From positions 372,001-436,000 of the forward strand of contig NZ_JAAAPL010000002.1 in NCBI RefSeq assembly GCF_011317445.1: a DNA stretch of 64,000 nucleotides, written 5' to 3'. The notes under the pieces are model-generated. The model did not search any database and was not told where the DNA came from. It saw nothing but the letters and a program-made list of their open reading frames with translations. Origin of the DNA: Chelativorans multitrophicus. Its GTDB lineage: Bacteria; Pseudomonadota; Alphaproteobacteria; Rhizobiales; Rhizobiaceae. Each line of letters starts with the position of its first letter. Positions within the stretch are counted from its first letter, which is position 1. This document shows positions 35,671 to 43,201 of this stretch, piece after piece. The position numbers and the translations under genes were made by a program.

Positions 35671-36227
35671 CTACGAATTTTGCAACCGGTTGCACAGAAA
35701 TCCGTAGTGCCCACCCCGGCGACACGCTGGACGTGGAAGTCCGCTTTTCGTCCGTTGGTGAAGGTGGTGAGATCGAAGGCACCGCCGTCCGCTTCAATGT
35801 CGTGGACAGCTACAGGACGCAGTTCGCGCCGGAAGCCTTTGCCAATGTGCGCGGGCCGATACCAATGTTGTGGTCGCATGACCCGGCGCAAGTGATCGGC
35901 TCTTGGTCTTCTCTTCAGGTGCGCGGCGAAGCCCTGACCGCCAAGGGCAAGCTTAACCTTGCCGTCGTCAAAGCGCAGGAAGTCCGGTCCCTCTTGCAGG
36001 CCAAGGACGTATCCGGCCTATCCATCGGCTTCCGCACCGTGAAGGACGAACGCCGCGCGAACGGCGTTCGCCGGATCACAGAAGCCCGTCTTCATGAGAT
36101 TTCGATTGTCGCTTTTCCATCCGTTCCGGGGAGCGGCGTGACCTCCGTCCGAGAAACAGGCCGCGAGAGCGCAGCGGCCTTTGTTGCAACGTGCCGCAAG
36201 GCCGCGCTCGCTCTGAAAGGAAACTGA
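35667..36227 (+). CDS. HK97-family prohead protease
   Basis: 186 residues of a U35-type serine protease: 'IEGTAVRFNVVDSYRTQFAPEAF' core, catalytic His H71 ('PMLWSHDPAQVIG') and Ser S119 ('VSGLSIGF'), and 'LHEISIVAFPSVPGSGV' at the end. It cleaves the capsid scaffold domain during maturation. The first codons run through a dispersed-repeat copy, read as 'NFATGC', so the extreme N-terminus is likely not functional in itself. Confidence 0.93.
   Translation: MTTNFATGCTEIRSAHPGDTLDVEVRFSSVGEGGEIEGTAVRFNVVDSYRTQFAPEAFANVRGPIPMLWSHDPAQVIGSWSSLQVRGEALTAKGKLNLAVVKAQEVRSLLQAKDVSGLSIGFRTVKDERRANGVRRITEARLHEISIVAFPSVPGSGVTSVRETGRESAAAFVATCRKAALALKGN
35680..35695. repeat. Dispersed palindrome, copy 4
   Basis: TTGCAACCGGTTGCAC, 15 of 16; in codons 5-10 of the protease gene in a different frame from copy 3. 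Confidence 0.85.
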
Positions 36228-36228
36228 C

Positions 36229-37398
36229 ATGACCAAGCATATGAAAATCGAAACGCGTTCCGAACCGCTCGAAATCCGCAGCGATGAGAACACCGACCCC
36301 GTTGCAGCCGCGACGGCGGCGGTCGAGGAACTTCGCTCCGCGTCGGAACAATTCCGCACGTCGCAGGCCGAAGCCCTTCGCGCTGCAAACGACCGCATTG
36401 CCGCGCTCGAAACCCGCCTTTCCCGTCCGAACGTCCAGACCGAACAGCGCAACGAGCCAAGCATCGAACAGCGCGCCTTCAACAATTTCCTGCGCTTCGG
36501 CAATACCAATCTCAGCGCCGACGAACAGCGCGCCCTCACGGTCTCGACCGACGCGGCAGGCGGCTTCCTTGTGCCCGATAATTTCGTTGCCGAGATGCTG
36601 CGCAATGTCGTCCAGTTCTCGCCCGTGCGTCAGTATGCGCGCGTGATGAACGTGGCCGGCGCGAACGTCCGCATGCCGAAGCGCACCGGGACCATGACCG
36701 CCGCGTGGGTTGCTGAGACCGGTGACCGCGCCAGCACCCAACCGGCCTATGGCGAGGTGGAACTGACCCCGTTTGAAGCGGCATGCTACGTCGATATCAG
36801 CAATCAGTTGCTGGAAGACAGCGCGTTCAACCTCGAAAGCGAACTCGCATTCGACGCGGCGGAAGAGTTCGGCCGGCTGGAAAGCGTTGCATTCGTCGCC
36901 GGAGACGGCACGGGCAAGCCGAAGGGCATCCTCGCGGATACGGGCATCGCAACCGTAGTGTCAGGCAACGCCTCGACGCTGGGCACCGCACCAGCCGACA
37001 AGCTGATTGACTTGCTCTACAAGCTCGCACCGGCCTATCGCCGCAATGCAACGTGGGCGCTCAATTCCACGACGCTGGCATTGGTGCGCAAGCTGAAGGA
37101 CAGCCAGGGTAATTTCTTGTGGCAACCGGGCATCGCCAACGGACAGCCAGAGACGATCCTTGGCCGTCCCGTCGCCGAGATGCCTGACATGCCGGACGTG
37201 ACGGCGGACGCCCTGCCAATCCTGATCGGTGATTTCCAGCAGGGATACCGGATCGTGGACCGGGTTTCGCTCGCCGTCCTGCGCGACCCCTACACCATGG
37301 CGTCCAAGGGTCAGACCCGGTTCCACATGCGCCGTCGCGTCGGCGGCGGTGTAGTGAAGGCCGAAGCCTTCAAGGCGCTGAAAATCGCCGCCTCCTAA
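36229..37398 (+). CDS. Major capsid protein, HK97 family
   Basis: 389 residues: an N-terminal coiled-coil delta/scaffold domain (about 1-95, 'AAATAAVEELRSASEQF', 'RAANDRIAALETRL') removed by the protease, then the HK97 fold beginning 'STDAAGGFLVPDNFVAEML' with 'GDGTGKPKGILA' and the C-terminal 'RVGGGVVKAEAFKALK'. It starts 1 bp after the protease stop. Confidence 0.96.
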   Translation: MTKHMKIETRSEPLEIRSDENTDPVAAATAAVEELRSASEQFRTSQAEALRAANDRIAALETRLSRPNVQTEQRNEPSIEQRAFNNFLRFGNTNLSADEQRALTVSTDAAGGFLVPDNFVAEMLRNVVQFSPVRQYARVMNVAGANVRMPKRTGTMTAAWVAETGDRASTQPAYGEVELTPFEAACYVDISNQLLEDSAFNLESELAFDAAEEFGRLESVAFVAGDGTGKPKGILADTGIATVVSGNASTLGTAPADKLIDLLYKLAPAYRRNATWALNSTTLALVRKLKDSQGNFLWQPGIANGQPETILGRPVAEMPDMPDVTADALPILIGDFQQGYRIVDRVSLAVLRDPYTMASKGQTRFHMRRRVGGGVVKAEAFKALKIAAS

Positions 37399-37496
37399 TC
37401 GACAGCACGGGCGGCGGGGATAAACCCTGCCGCCTAACCCCTGAAACCCGATTGAACGCCGTGACGGCAGTCCAGTCCCTTAGAAGGATTTTTTCC

Positions 37497-37967
37497 ATGA
37501 TCAGCGCAACAGCGAAATCGAAAATCAGCATCGGCACGACCGCTGCCGCAACCGACGCAACCAGCTTCGCCGCAGATACCTACACGCCAATTAGCAATGT
37601 GGAAGACATGGGCGAAGTCGGCAGCGAGGCCGAAATCCTTGTCGGCAAGTACGTTGACCAAGACTTTGTGCGGAAGTTGAAGGGAAGCCGTGACAACGGC
37701 ACGATGACAATCGTCGTGGGCCGCGATGCCGCCGACGCGGGGCAACTTGCCCTCAGTGCCGCCGAGCAAAGCAGCCTGCCTTTCAACTTCAAGGTGGAGC
37801 TTAACGACAAGCCCAATCCGACCGGCACCAACAGCGTTTTCTATTTCAAGGCCATTGTGGGGAGCGCCCGGCATTCCCTTGGCGGCGCCGACGATATCAC
37901 GAAAACCACGTTCGCACTGGCTATCAGTGGCGCGATTATCGAAGTTCCCGCCACGGCAGGCGCTTAG
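37497..37967 (+). CDS. Phage tail tube protein
   Basis: 156 residues: 'ISIGTTAAA', 'YTPISNVEDMGEVGSEAEI', 'KGSRDNGTMTIVVGRDAADAG', 'FYFKAIVGSARHSLGGADD', the pattern of siphophage tail tube proteins of the lambda gpV / Phage_TTP type. The ATG at 37497 has AGAAGGA upstream. It follows the capsid gene after 98 bp without the usual head-tail connector genes between; those lie 2 kb downstream. Confidence 0.85.
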   Translation: MISATAKSKISIGTTAAATDATSFAADTYTPISNVEDMGEVGSEAEILVGKYVDQDFVRKLKGSRDNGTMTIVVGRDAADAGQLALSAAEQSSLPFNFKVELNDKPNPTGTNSVFYFKAIVGSARHSLGGADDITKTTFALAISGAIIEVPATAGA

Positions 37968-37977
37968 TTCGAGAACT

Positions 37978-37993
37978 TTGCAACCGGGTGCAA
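37978..37993. repeat. Dispersed palindrome, copy 5
   Basis: TTGCAACCGGGTGCAA, 15 of 16; between tail tube stop and the next ATG, where the ribosome-binding site would be. Confidence 0.8.
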
Positions 37994-37999
37994 AATCCC

Positions 38000-38581
38000 A
38001 TGAGCATCGCGAATGACATAACCATCACGATAGGCGGGGAGCAAATCACTCTCCGCCCGTCATTGCGTCATGCTATCCGCCTAGAACGACGCGAAGGTTC
38101 CTTTGCCCGGCTCATGCGTGAGGTGGCGGAAGACAGCTTGTCAGCGGCACATGAGATCATTGGGCCGCATTGTCCGCACCTCTCCCCGGCTGACGTTCTC
38201 GACGCGGGCTTGTCCAACCTGAAATTCCCTTTGATCGCCTACATCGGCAGATGCACGGGTATCGAGACCGAAGACGCTCCCGCCGAAGGTGAGGACAAGG
38301 GCAGCGCCGAAGGCAAGACCGTCACCATTTCCGAGCACCTTAACGGGCTCTACCGCACCGGCACCGGTTGGCTAGGCTGGACCCCAGCCGAAACCCTCGA
38401 CAGCACCCCCGCCGAAATCATCGAAGCCTACAAAGGCCGGATGGAGATGTTGAAAGCGATCTTCGGCGGCGGGGAAGACAAGCCCAAACCAGAAACCAAA
38501 GCCTTTACCGACGACAATGTGAAGTCTGCTTTCCGCGCGTTGGGCACTGTCATCCAGACGGCGGCGGGAAAGGCGGAATGA
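38000..38581 (+). CDS. Tail assembly chaperone-like protein
   Basis: 193 residues: N-terminal beta part 'TITIGGEQITLRPSLRHAIR' as in tail chaperones, a middle 'GLSNLKFPLIAYIGRCTG', and an acidic C-terminal half with 'EIIEAYKGRMEMLKAIFGG'. The position after the tail tube gene is the usual one for gpG/TAC proteins. The ATG at 38000 lacks a Shine-Dalgarno site other than bases of the dispersed repeat; a GTG at 37988 inside the repeat is an alternative. No slippery frameshift site was obvious. Confidence 0.7.
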   Translation: MSIANDITITIGGEQITLRPSLRHAIRLERREGSFARLMREVAEDSLSAAHEIIGPHCPHLSPADVLDAGLSNLKFPLIAYIGRCTGIETEDAPAEGEDKGSAEGKTVTISEHLNGLYRTGTGWLGWTPAETLDSTPAEIIEAYKGRMEMLKAIFGGGEDKPKPETKAFTDDNVKSAFRALGTVIQTAAGKAE

Positions 38582-38582
38582 G

Positions 38583-38924
38583 ATGCCTATGCGTGCTCCA
38601 TCCCTTCGCGCTTGCGGTTGCGTCGTCGCTCCCGGTCAGCGTTGCAAGCACATGATCGATGCCGACCGCGAACGTAAAGCCCGTCACGACCAGCAACGCC
38701 CCACCGCACGCCAGCGCGGCTATGATAGCAAGTGGGAAAAGGCGCGGGCAGAATACCTTGCAGCCAATCCACGTTGTTTCATGTGCGGCCAACCTTCCCG
38801 CGTCGTGGATCACAAGACCCCGCATAAGGGCAATCGCAAGCTCTTCTGGCAGCGATCGAACTGGCAATCCCTCTGCACGCCCTGTCATAGCTCGAAAAAG
38901 CAAAGCATGGAGGCGAGGCAATGA
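38583..38924 (+). CDS. HNH endonuclease
   Basis: 113 residues with the zinc-bound beta-beta-alpha HNH site: 'CFMCGQPSRVVDHKTP' (Cys pair and DH), 'WQRSNWQSLCTPCHSSKK' (N, second Cys pair, H). An N-terminal third Cys pair ('LRACGCVV') is also present. In HK97-type phages HNH proteins assist terminase in packaging; here it lies 2.6 kb before TerL. It starts 1 bp after the chaperone gene. Confidence 0.92.
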   Translation: MPMRAPSLRACGCVVAPGQRCKHMIDADRERKARHDQQRPTARQRGYDSKWEKARAEYLAANPRCFMCGQPSRVVDHKTPHKGNRKLFWQRSNWQSLCTPCHSSKKQSMEARQ

Positions 38925-39391
38925 CTCCCGCCGAACGCGCCCGCAAAATCGAACAGGAAGAGTTCGCAGCGGAGTGCAGAGCTGCCCGCGCCCGCGCGCT
39001 CGCCTATTCCAAGGAATGCCGACAGCTAGAAGCCGCAAAGGTCGAAGCGTGGATGCGCGACAGATGGGAAAATCCCGCCACGGTTCGTTTCAACACAATT
39101 CGATGTTTTGAGCGCTCCAAGTTCTACACCTTCGATGGCAAAGCCCTGACACTAACCCAGTGGGCAGCAGAAACCGGCATCCCCCTTCAGACGCTTAGAT
39201 ACCGCATTGACAAAGGATGGCATCTCCAACGTGCTCTTACCGAGCCGGTTATGAACCGGGCGCAACGCGCCAAGCTTCACCGCCGCAATGTCGAGATCAT
39301 CCGCAACATGGTCCAGCACTTCAGGAAAGCCCAGCGCACACCCTGTCATTCCACCCGCGACCAACGGGAGGAACACACATGCAGCAGCTAG
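38921..39391 (+). CDS. Hypothetical phage protein with HTH/NUMOD-like segment
   Basis: 156 residues: an N-terminal charged helix, then 'KALTLTQWAAETGIPLQTLR' with 'YRIDKGWHLQRALTEP', the short DNA-recognition motif found beside homing-type HNH proteins and in phage hypotheticals, then a basic tail. It overlaps the HNH gene by 4 bp and may act with it. Its stop shares the palindrome CTAG with the stop of the opposite-strand gene that follows. Confidence 0.6.
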   Translation: MTPAERARKIEQEEFAAECRAARARALAYSKECRQLEAAKVEAWMRDRWENPATVRFNTIRCFERSKFYTFDGKALTLTQWAAETGIPLQTLRYRIDKGWHLQRALTEPVMNRAQRAKLHRRNVEIIRNMVQHFRKAQRTPCHSTRDQREEHTCSS

Positions 39392-39879
39392 AATGTATAG
39401 TAATCACGTATCGGCAGAGGTGTGTCATTGAACTTGAACAAATGATCGCGGTTTTTCTGACAGGTCTTGTAGTCGCCTTGACCCGTGATGTAGCTGATCT
39501 GCTTGTCACTATTCAGGCAGACGGGGCAAATGAAGTGGATGGGTTGTCCGTTCGCCATATCGCCCTTGAGCCTGAAGACTACATCCTGTTGGCTTGTTTG
39601 GAAAAGCTCGTATCGGGCCTTTTCGTTCTCAAATTCATCCTGCCGCTTCAATTCACGACTAAGCACTTTGAGTGCTTCGCTAAGCTGAACGTTCATCATG
39701 TTGGCAGCGGTGAGTTCGCCAGCGAGCGCATTCAACAGCTTATTGGCTTCTCCACTATCAGGCGTCTTGCCGGACGAAAACAAGTTCCTGACTGCCTCGA
39801 CGGTGGAGACCGCCTTGCCGGTTGCTCCCAAGGCCGTGGTCGCAAGGCCAAGCACGCTTTCAATCTGACTGAAGTCCAT
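39388..39879 (-). CDS. Leftward accessory (moron-like) gene: coiled coil plus zinc-ribbon protein
   Basis: 163 residues with a strong GGAGGGG site. The N-terminus is a mildly hydrophobic amphipathic helix ('IESVLGLATTALGATGKAV'), followed by a Leu/Glu-rich coiled coil ('MMNVQLSEALKVLSRELKR') and a C-terminal domain with 'FICPVCLN' and a later 'YKTCQKNRDHLF' that could bind zinc. It is the only leftward gene within the structural operon and has its own upstream gap (39880-40048). It resembles a widespread family of small helix/zinc-ribbon proteins near prophages and defence loci; the function is unknown. Confidence 0.7.
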   Translation of the reverse strand: MDFSQIESVLGLATTALGATGKAVSTVEAVRNLFSSGKTPDSGEANKLLNALAGELTAANMMNVQLSEALKVLSRELKRQDEFENEKARYELFQTSQQDVVFRLKGDMANGQPIHFICPVCLNSDKQISYITGQGDYKTCQKNRDHLFKFNDTPLPIRDYYTF

Positions 39880-40048
39880 TCGATCCCCCTCCGCAAGCGT
39901 TCACTGACGCCGAAACAATACCTTCACCAACAGCCAGCGAGCAAGCACGGGCCGGGGGGTACTCGACAATTTCCCACCGTCCCTTGGGGACCGGCGTGGG
40001 GAGGCACGCGCGCGATTTGCAATCAGAAAAGTTGATGGGTAGGACGTT

Positions 40049-40336
40049 ATGATCAATTCCATTGAAGATACAAAGGCCTTCCTCAACGTCACCGGCAGCG
40101 ATGACGACGCGCTGATTACGTCTCTGATTGAAGCTGCCGAAAGCTGGATTGACCGTTGGCTTGCAACGCCGATGGCCGAAATGGCCACAGTGCCCGCCGA
40201 CCTGAAACACGCGGTCAAAATGCTTGTCGGGCACTTCTATGAGAACCGGGAAGCAACCTTAGTCGGCGTCACTGCCGAGGAAGTCCCCTTTGGCGTGTGG
40301 GATATCGTCAACCAACACCGGGCATGGAGCTTTTAA
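40049..40336 (+). CDS. Head-tail connector protein (gp6-like)
   Basis: 95 residues: 'DTKAFLNVTGSDDDALITSLIEAAESWIDRWL'-type pattern (given here in part) and 'LKHAVKMLVGHFYENREAT', typical of HK97 gp6/phage_gp6-like DNA-packaging connector rings below the portal. It starts the second block of the operon, right after the leftward accessory gene. Confidence 0.9.
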   Translation: MINSIEDTKAFLNVTGSDDDALITSLIEAAESWIDRWLATPMAEMATVPADLKHAVKMLVGHFYENREATLVGVTAEEVPFGVWDIVNQHRAWSF

Positions 40337-40337
40337 A

Positions 40338-40754
40338 ATGGCGAAATCCGCACAGCTTGCCCGCCTACAACAGCGCCTAGACGCCATCCCGAAGGCCGTT
40401 AAAAAGGCCGTGGAACCGGCGCTGAAGAAATCCGGCGATGAGATGGCCGCAAGCATGCGCCACCTCGCTCCCGTCGACACCGGGGAGCTTCGCGATAGCA
40501 TCGAAGTCACCGCGCCGGGACAATCGACACCGCGCTATTCCCAGCCGGGCGGTTCCCGCGAGGCGGCAGAGAATGAAGTGCTGATCACTGCCGGAAACAG
40601 TGACGTGCGTTACGCTCACCTAGTCGAATACGGCACGGCAGACACCGAAGCGCAGCCGTTCTTTTGGCCGGCCTTCCGGCTGAATAGGAAGCGGGCGACG
40701 AACCGCATAAAGCGCGCCATCTCCAAGGCCGTGAAAGAGAATTGGGGGAAGTGA
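40338..40754 (+). CDS. HK97 gp10-family head-tail protein
   Basis: 138 residues: 'MRHLAPVDTGELRDSIEV', 'VLITAGNSDVRYAHLVEYGT', 'PFFWPAFRLNRKRA', the HK97_gp10/minor tail Z-like fold at the head-tail junction. The ATG at 40338 is 1 bp after the connector stop; its own stop overlaps the next start (TGATG). Confidence 0.92.
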   Translation: MAKSAQLARLQQRLDAIPKAVKKAVEPALKKSGDEMAASMRHLAPVDTGELRDSIEVTAPGQSTPRYSQPGGSREAAENEVLITAGNSDVRYAHLVEYGTADTEAQPFFWPAFRLNRKRATNRIKRAISKAVKENWGK

Positions 40755-41161
40755 TGGAGCCGAGCTATACCCTCACAGTCGCGATACATGCCCGCTTGGT
40801 CGCATCATCCGCCGTCACGTCTCTTGTGCCGGCAACGTCCATCGGCGACCACAACGGCCTACCGACGACCTTTCCATGCGTCATCATCGGGGAAGGGCAG
40901 ACCTTGCCGGACGATGGCATTTCCCGCAACCGGCATGAAGTCTTCGCGGACCTTCATATCTGGCAAACCGAACTAGGGCTGACCGGCGCGAAGAATATCG
41001 CTGGGGCCATCCGTGCCGCCCTGTCCGATGGCCCGCTTACCGCCACTGGACTGCATGTCGTGGGCCTACAAATTGCTTCGACCCGGTTTCTTCGCGACCC
41101 GGACGGCAAACACTCTCACGGCGTCATGTCGATCCGCGCGCGTGTGATGGAGGTGGCGTGA
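40754..41161 (+). CDS. DUF3168 family tail completion/terminator protein
   Basis: 135 residues: 'YTLTVAIHARLVASSAVTSL', 'TTFPCVIIGEGQTLPDD', 'HEVFADLHIWQTELGLTGA', 'HSHGVMSIRARVME', the pattern of DUF3168 (gp17-like) tail terminator proteins that cap the tail tube. Coupled on both sides by one-base stop/start overlaps. Confidence 0.88.
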   Translation: MEPSYTLTVAIHARLVASSAVTSLVPATSIGDHNGLPTTFPCVIIGEGQTLPDDGISRNRHEVFADLHIWQTELGLTGAKNIAGAIRAALSDGPLTATGLHVVGLQIASTRFLRDPDGKHSHGVMSIRARVMEVA

Positions 41162-41478
41162 TGCGTGCCGGGAAGCTCGACAGGACGATTACAATTCAGC
41201 GGTTCACCGAGACCTATGACGAAGTAGGGACACCCGTACAGGAGTGGGCGGACCTCGCCACCGTCCGGGCGCAGATCATCCAAGTCACGACCGAGGAGTT
41301 CACGCGCGGATGGGGAGCATCGTCGGAAGCCGCCATCGTCTTCCGCATTCGCCATATCAACGGTCTCACACTTGCCGACAGGGTTTCCTATGGCGGCAAG
41401 ACCTATGACTTGAAAGAGGTGAAGGAGATCGGCAGGCGGCGCGGTCTCGACCTTCGCGCGACGGCGGCGGAGGGCTGA
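41161..41478 (+). CDS. Phage head closure / head-tail adaptor protein
   Basis: 105 residues: 'AGKLDRTITIQRFTETYDEV', 'EWADLATVRAQIIQVTTEEF', 'DRVSYGGKTYDLKEVKEIGR', the SPP1 gp16-like head closure family that joins the connector to the tail terminator. It starts on the base ending the DUF3168 stop. The TerL start follows only 3 bp after its stop. Confidence 0.92.
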   Translation: MRAGKLDRTITIQRFTETYDEVGTPVQEWADLATVRAQIIQVTTEEFTRGWGASSEAAIVFRIRHINGLTLADRVSYGGKTYDLKEVKEIGRRRGLDLRATAAEG

Positions 41479-41481
41479 AAA

Positions 41482-41497
41482 TTGCAACCCGTTGCAA
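41482..41497. repeat. Dispersed palindrome, copy 6
   Basis: TTGCAACCCGTTGCAA, 15 of 16; its first three bases are the likely TTG start of terL. Confidence 0.85.
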
Positions 41498-43167
41498 AAT
41501 CCGAACCGATGATCAGGAGGCGCACCCGCCCGTTGCAACCGGTTGCAAATTCCTTCCCTGATATCCCCGACCCGTTCGGCTACGGGCAGCGGGCCGTTGA
41601 TTTCCTTCGATCCCTAAAGCACCCGAAATCCCGCCTTCCAAATAAGGCATTCCAGCTTGACCCCTGGCAGGAAGAAATCGTCCGCGTGATCTACGGCCCG
41701 TGCGATGAACACGGCAATCGTATCGTTTCCGATGTTGTGATCCTGATCGGCAGGGGCAACCGCAAGACCTCGCTCGGCGCGGCTCTTTCCTTGCTTCACA
41801 CCCACGGACCGGAGGCCGTGCCGGGCGGCGAAGCCATCTTCGCGGCCGGCGACAAAAAGCAGGCCCGTATTGCCTATCAGGAAGCCCTTGGCATTCTCCA
41901 CGCCGGAGACGCAGACCTATGGAAGAAGGGGCAGGCGAACCGGGCAACCGACCCGACGAAGACCATCCGCATTCAGGATTACCGGAACACGATCCAGTTT
42001 CCGAACGGCTCTTTTCTCGAAGCCATATCGAACGATCACGGCACCCAGCACGGGCGAACGCCGGCCTTTGCCCTTTGCGATGAATTGCACGCATGGGCGC
42101 GGCGCGATCTTTGGGACGTTATCGACACGGGCTTGACGAAGACCGCCAACAGCCTTCGCGTCACCATCACCACGGCAGGCCGGGGCCAGGATACTATCGG
42201 TCATGAAGTGATCGAACGTGCCCGCAAGATCGCGCGCGGCAAGATCATAGAACCCAGCACCTTAGCTTTTCTCTTTGAAGTGCCCGCCGAAGCGGATTGG
42301 CGCGACGAAAGCCTATGGCCGCTCGCCAATCCGGGCATCCCTCACGGTTATCCGCCGCTCGACAAGCTCCGCCAGAAAGCCCGCGTTGCCGAAGACAGCC
42401 CCGGCGCGCGTGACGCCTTCAAAATGCTGCACCTCAATATGTGGCTCGACCGCAGCACGTCGCCCTTTGTCGAAATGTCGATTTACGACCGGGGCAATAA
42501 GCCTATCAACGTTGAAGCCCTTGCCGGCCTGCCGTGCTGGATAGGCGTGGACCTTGGCATGACGGATGACCTTTCCGCCGTTGTCGCTGCCTTCCGCGAC
42601 CCCGACCTTGACGAAGGTTATATCGTCCTTCCGTTCTTTTTCATGCCCGCCGACAATGTGGAAAAGCGGCAGACGCAATCGGGCTTCCCCTATGCCGAGC
42701 ATGTAGCCGAAGGCCGGATTACCACCACGACCGGGAACGTCACCGATTACCGCGTGATTGAAGACGCCATCCGCGATCTTTGCGAAACCTATCAGGTGCG
42801 GGAAATCGCCTTCGATCCGCACTATGCCGGGATGCTCATGAACAACCTGCTTGAAGACGGCTATCCCGCCGTTTCCTTCCGGCAAGGCTGGGTCACCATG
42901 GGTCCGGCCATCAAAGAGCTTGAACGGGCAATCCTCGCCGGGCGCTTCCGCCACGGCGGTCATCCCGTGTTGCGATGGAACTTCGCCAACATCGCTATTC
43001 AGGACGACGGTAAGGGCAACAAGTCTTTCAACAAGGCCAAGTCCACCGAAAAGATTGACGGGGCCGTAGCAACAGCCATGGCCGTTGCCCGTGCCGCTGC
43101 CGGCGAAGGCGATGTACGTTCGATTTTCGATGACCCGAAGGTCACCGCTCAAGACCTTGTGTGGTGA
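41482..43167 (+). CDS. terL: Terminase large subunit
   Basis: 561 residues. The ATPase has 'VVILIGRGNRKTSLGAALSL' (Walker A region) and 'FALCDELHAWA' (Walker B), and the RNase H-like nuclease acidic residues are in 'WIGVDLGMTDDLSAV', 'EIAFDPHYAG' and 'EKIDGAVATAMA'. This is HK97-type TerL. The TTG at 41482 has GGAGGG seven bases upstream and lies inside a dispersed-repeat copy; an ATG at 41509 has no such site. The first 25 residues come largely from two repeat copies. TerL after the connector genes, without TerS, is not the usual order. Confidence 0.94.
   Translation: MQPVAKSEPMIRRRTRPLQPVANSFPDIPDPFGYGQRAVDFLRSLKHPKSRLPNKAFQLDPWQEEIVRVIYGPCDEHGNRIVSDVVILIGRGNRKTSLGAALSLLHTHGPEAVPGGEAIFAAGDKKQARIAYQEALGILHAGDADLWKKGQANRATDPTKTIRIQDYRNTIQFPNGSFLEAISNDHGTQHGRTPAFALCDELHAWARRDLWDVIDTGLTKTANSLRVTITTAGRGQDTIGHEVIERARKIARGKIIEPSTLAFLFEVPAEADWRDESLWPLANPGIPHGYPPLDKLRQKARVAEDSPGARDAFKMLHLNMWLDRSTSPFVEMSIYDRGNKPINVEALAGLPCWIGVDLGMTDDLSAVVAAFRDPDLDEGYIVLPFFFMPADNVEKRQTQSGFPYAEHVAEGRITTTTGNVTDYRVIEDAIRDLCETYQVREIAFDPHYAGMLMNNLLEDGYPAVSFRQGWVTMGPAIKELERAILAGRFRHGGHPVLRWNFANIAIQDDGKGNKSFNKAKSTEKIDGAVATAMAVARAAAGEGDVRSIFDDPKVTAQDLVW
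41533..41548. repeat. Dispersed palindrome, copy 7 (perfect)
   Basis: TTGCAACCGGTTGCAA, 51 bp after copy 6, in codons 18-23 of terL, read as LQPVA as in copy 3. Confidence 0.95.
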
Positions 43168-43170
43168 ATT

Positions 43171-43186
43171 TTGCAACGGGTTTCAA
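43171..43186. repeat. Dispersed palindrome, copy 8
   Basis: TTGCAACGGGTTTCAA, 14 of 16; between terL stop and the tape measure start. Confidence 0.7.
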
Positions 43187-43201
43187 ATCTGAGGTAATCC
43201 C

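Noticed and set aside
36186-36201. Further copy of the dispersed palindrome (TTGCAACGTGCCGCAA)
   Set aside because: It has only about 12 of 16 matches, is not self-complementary, and sits inside normal protease codons; chance similarity.
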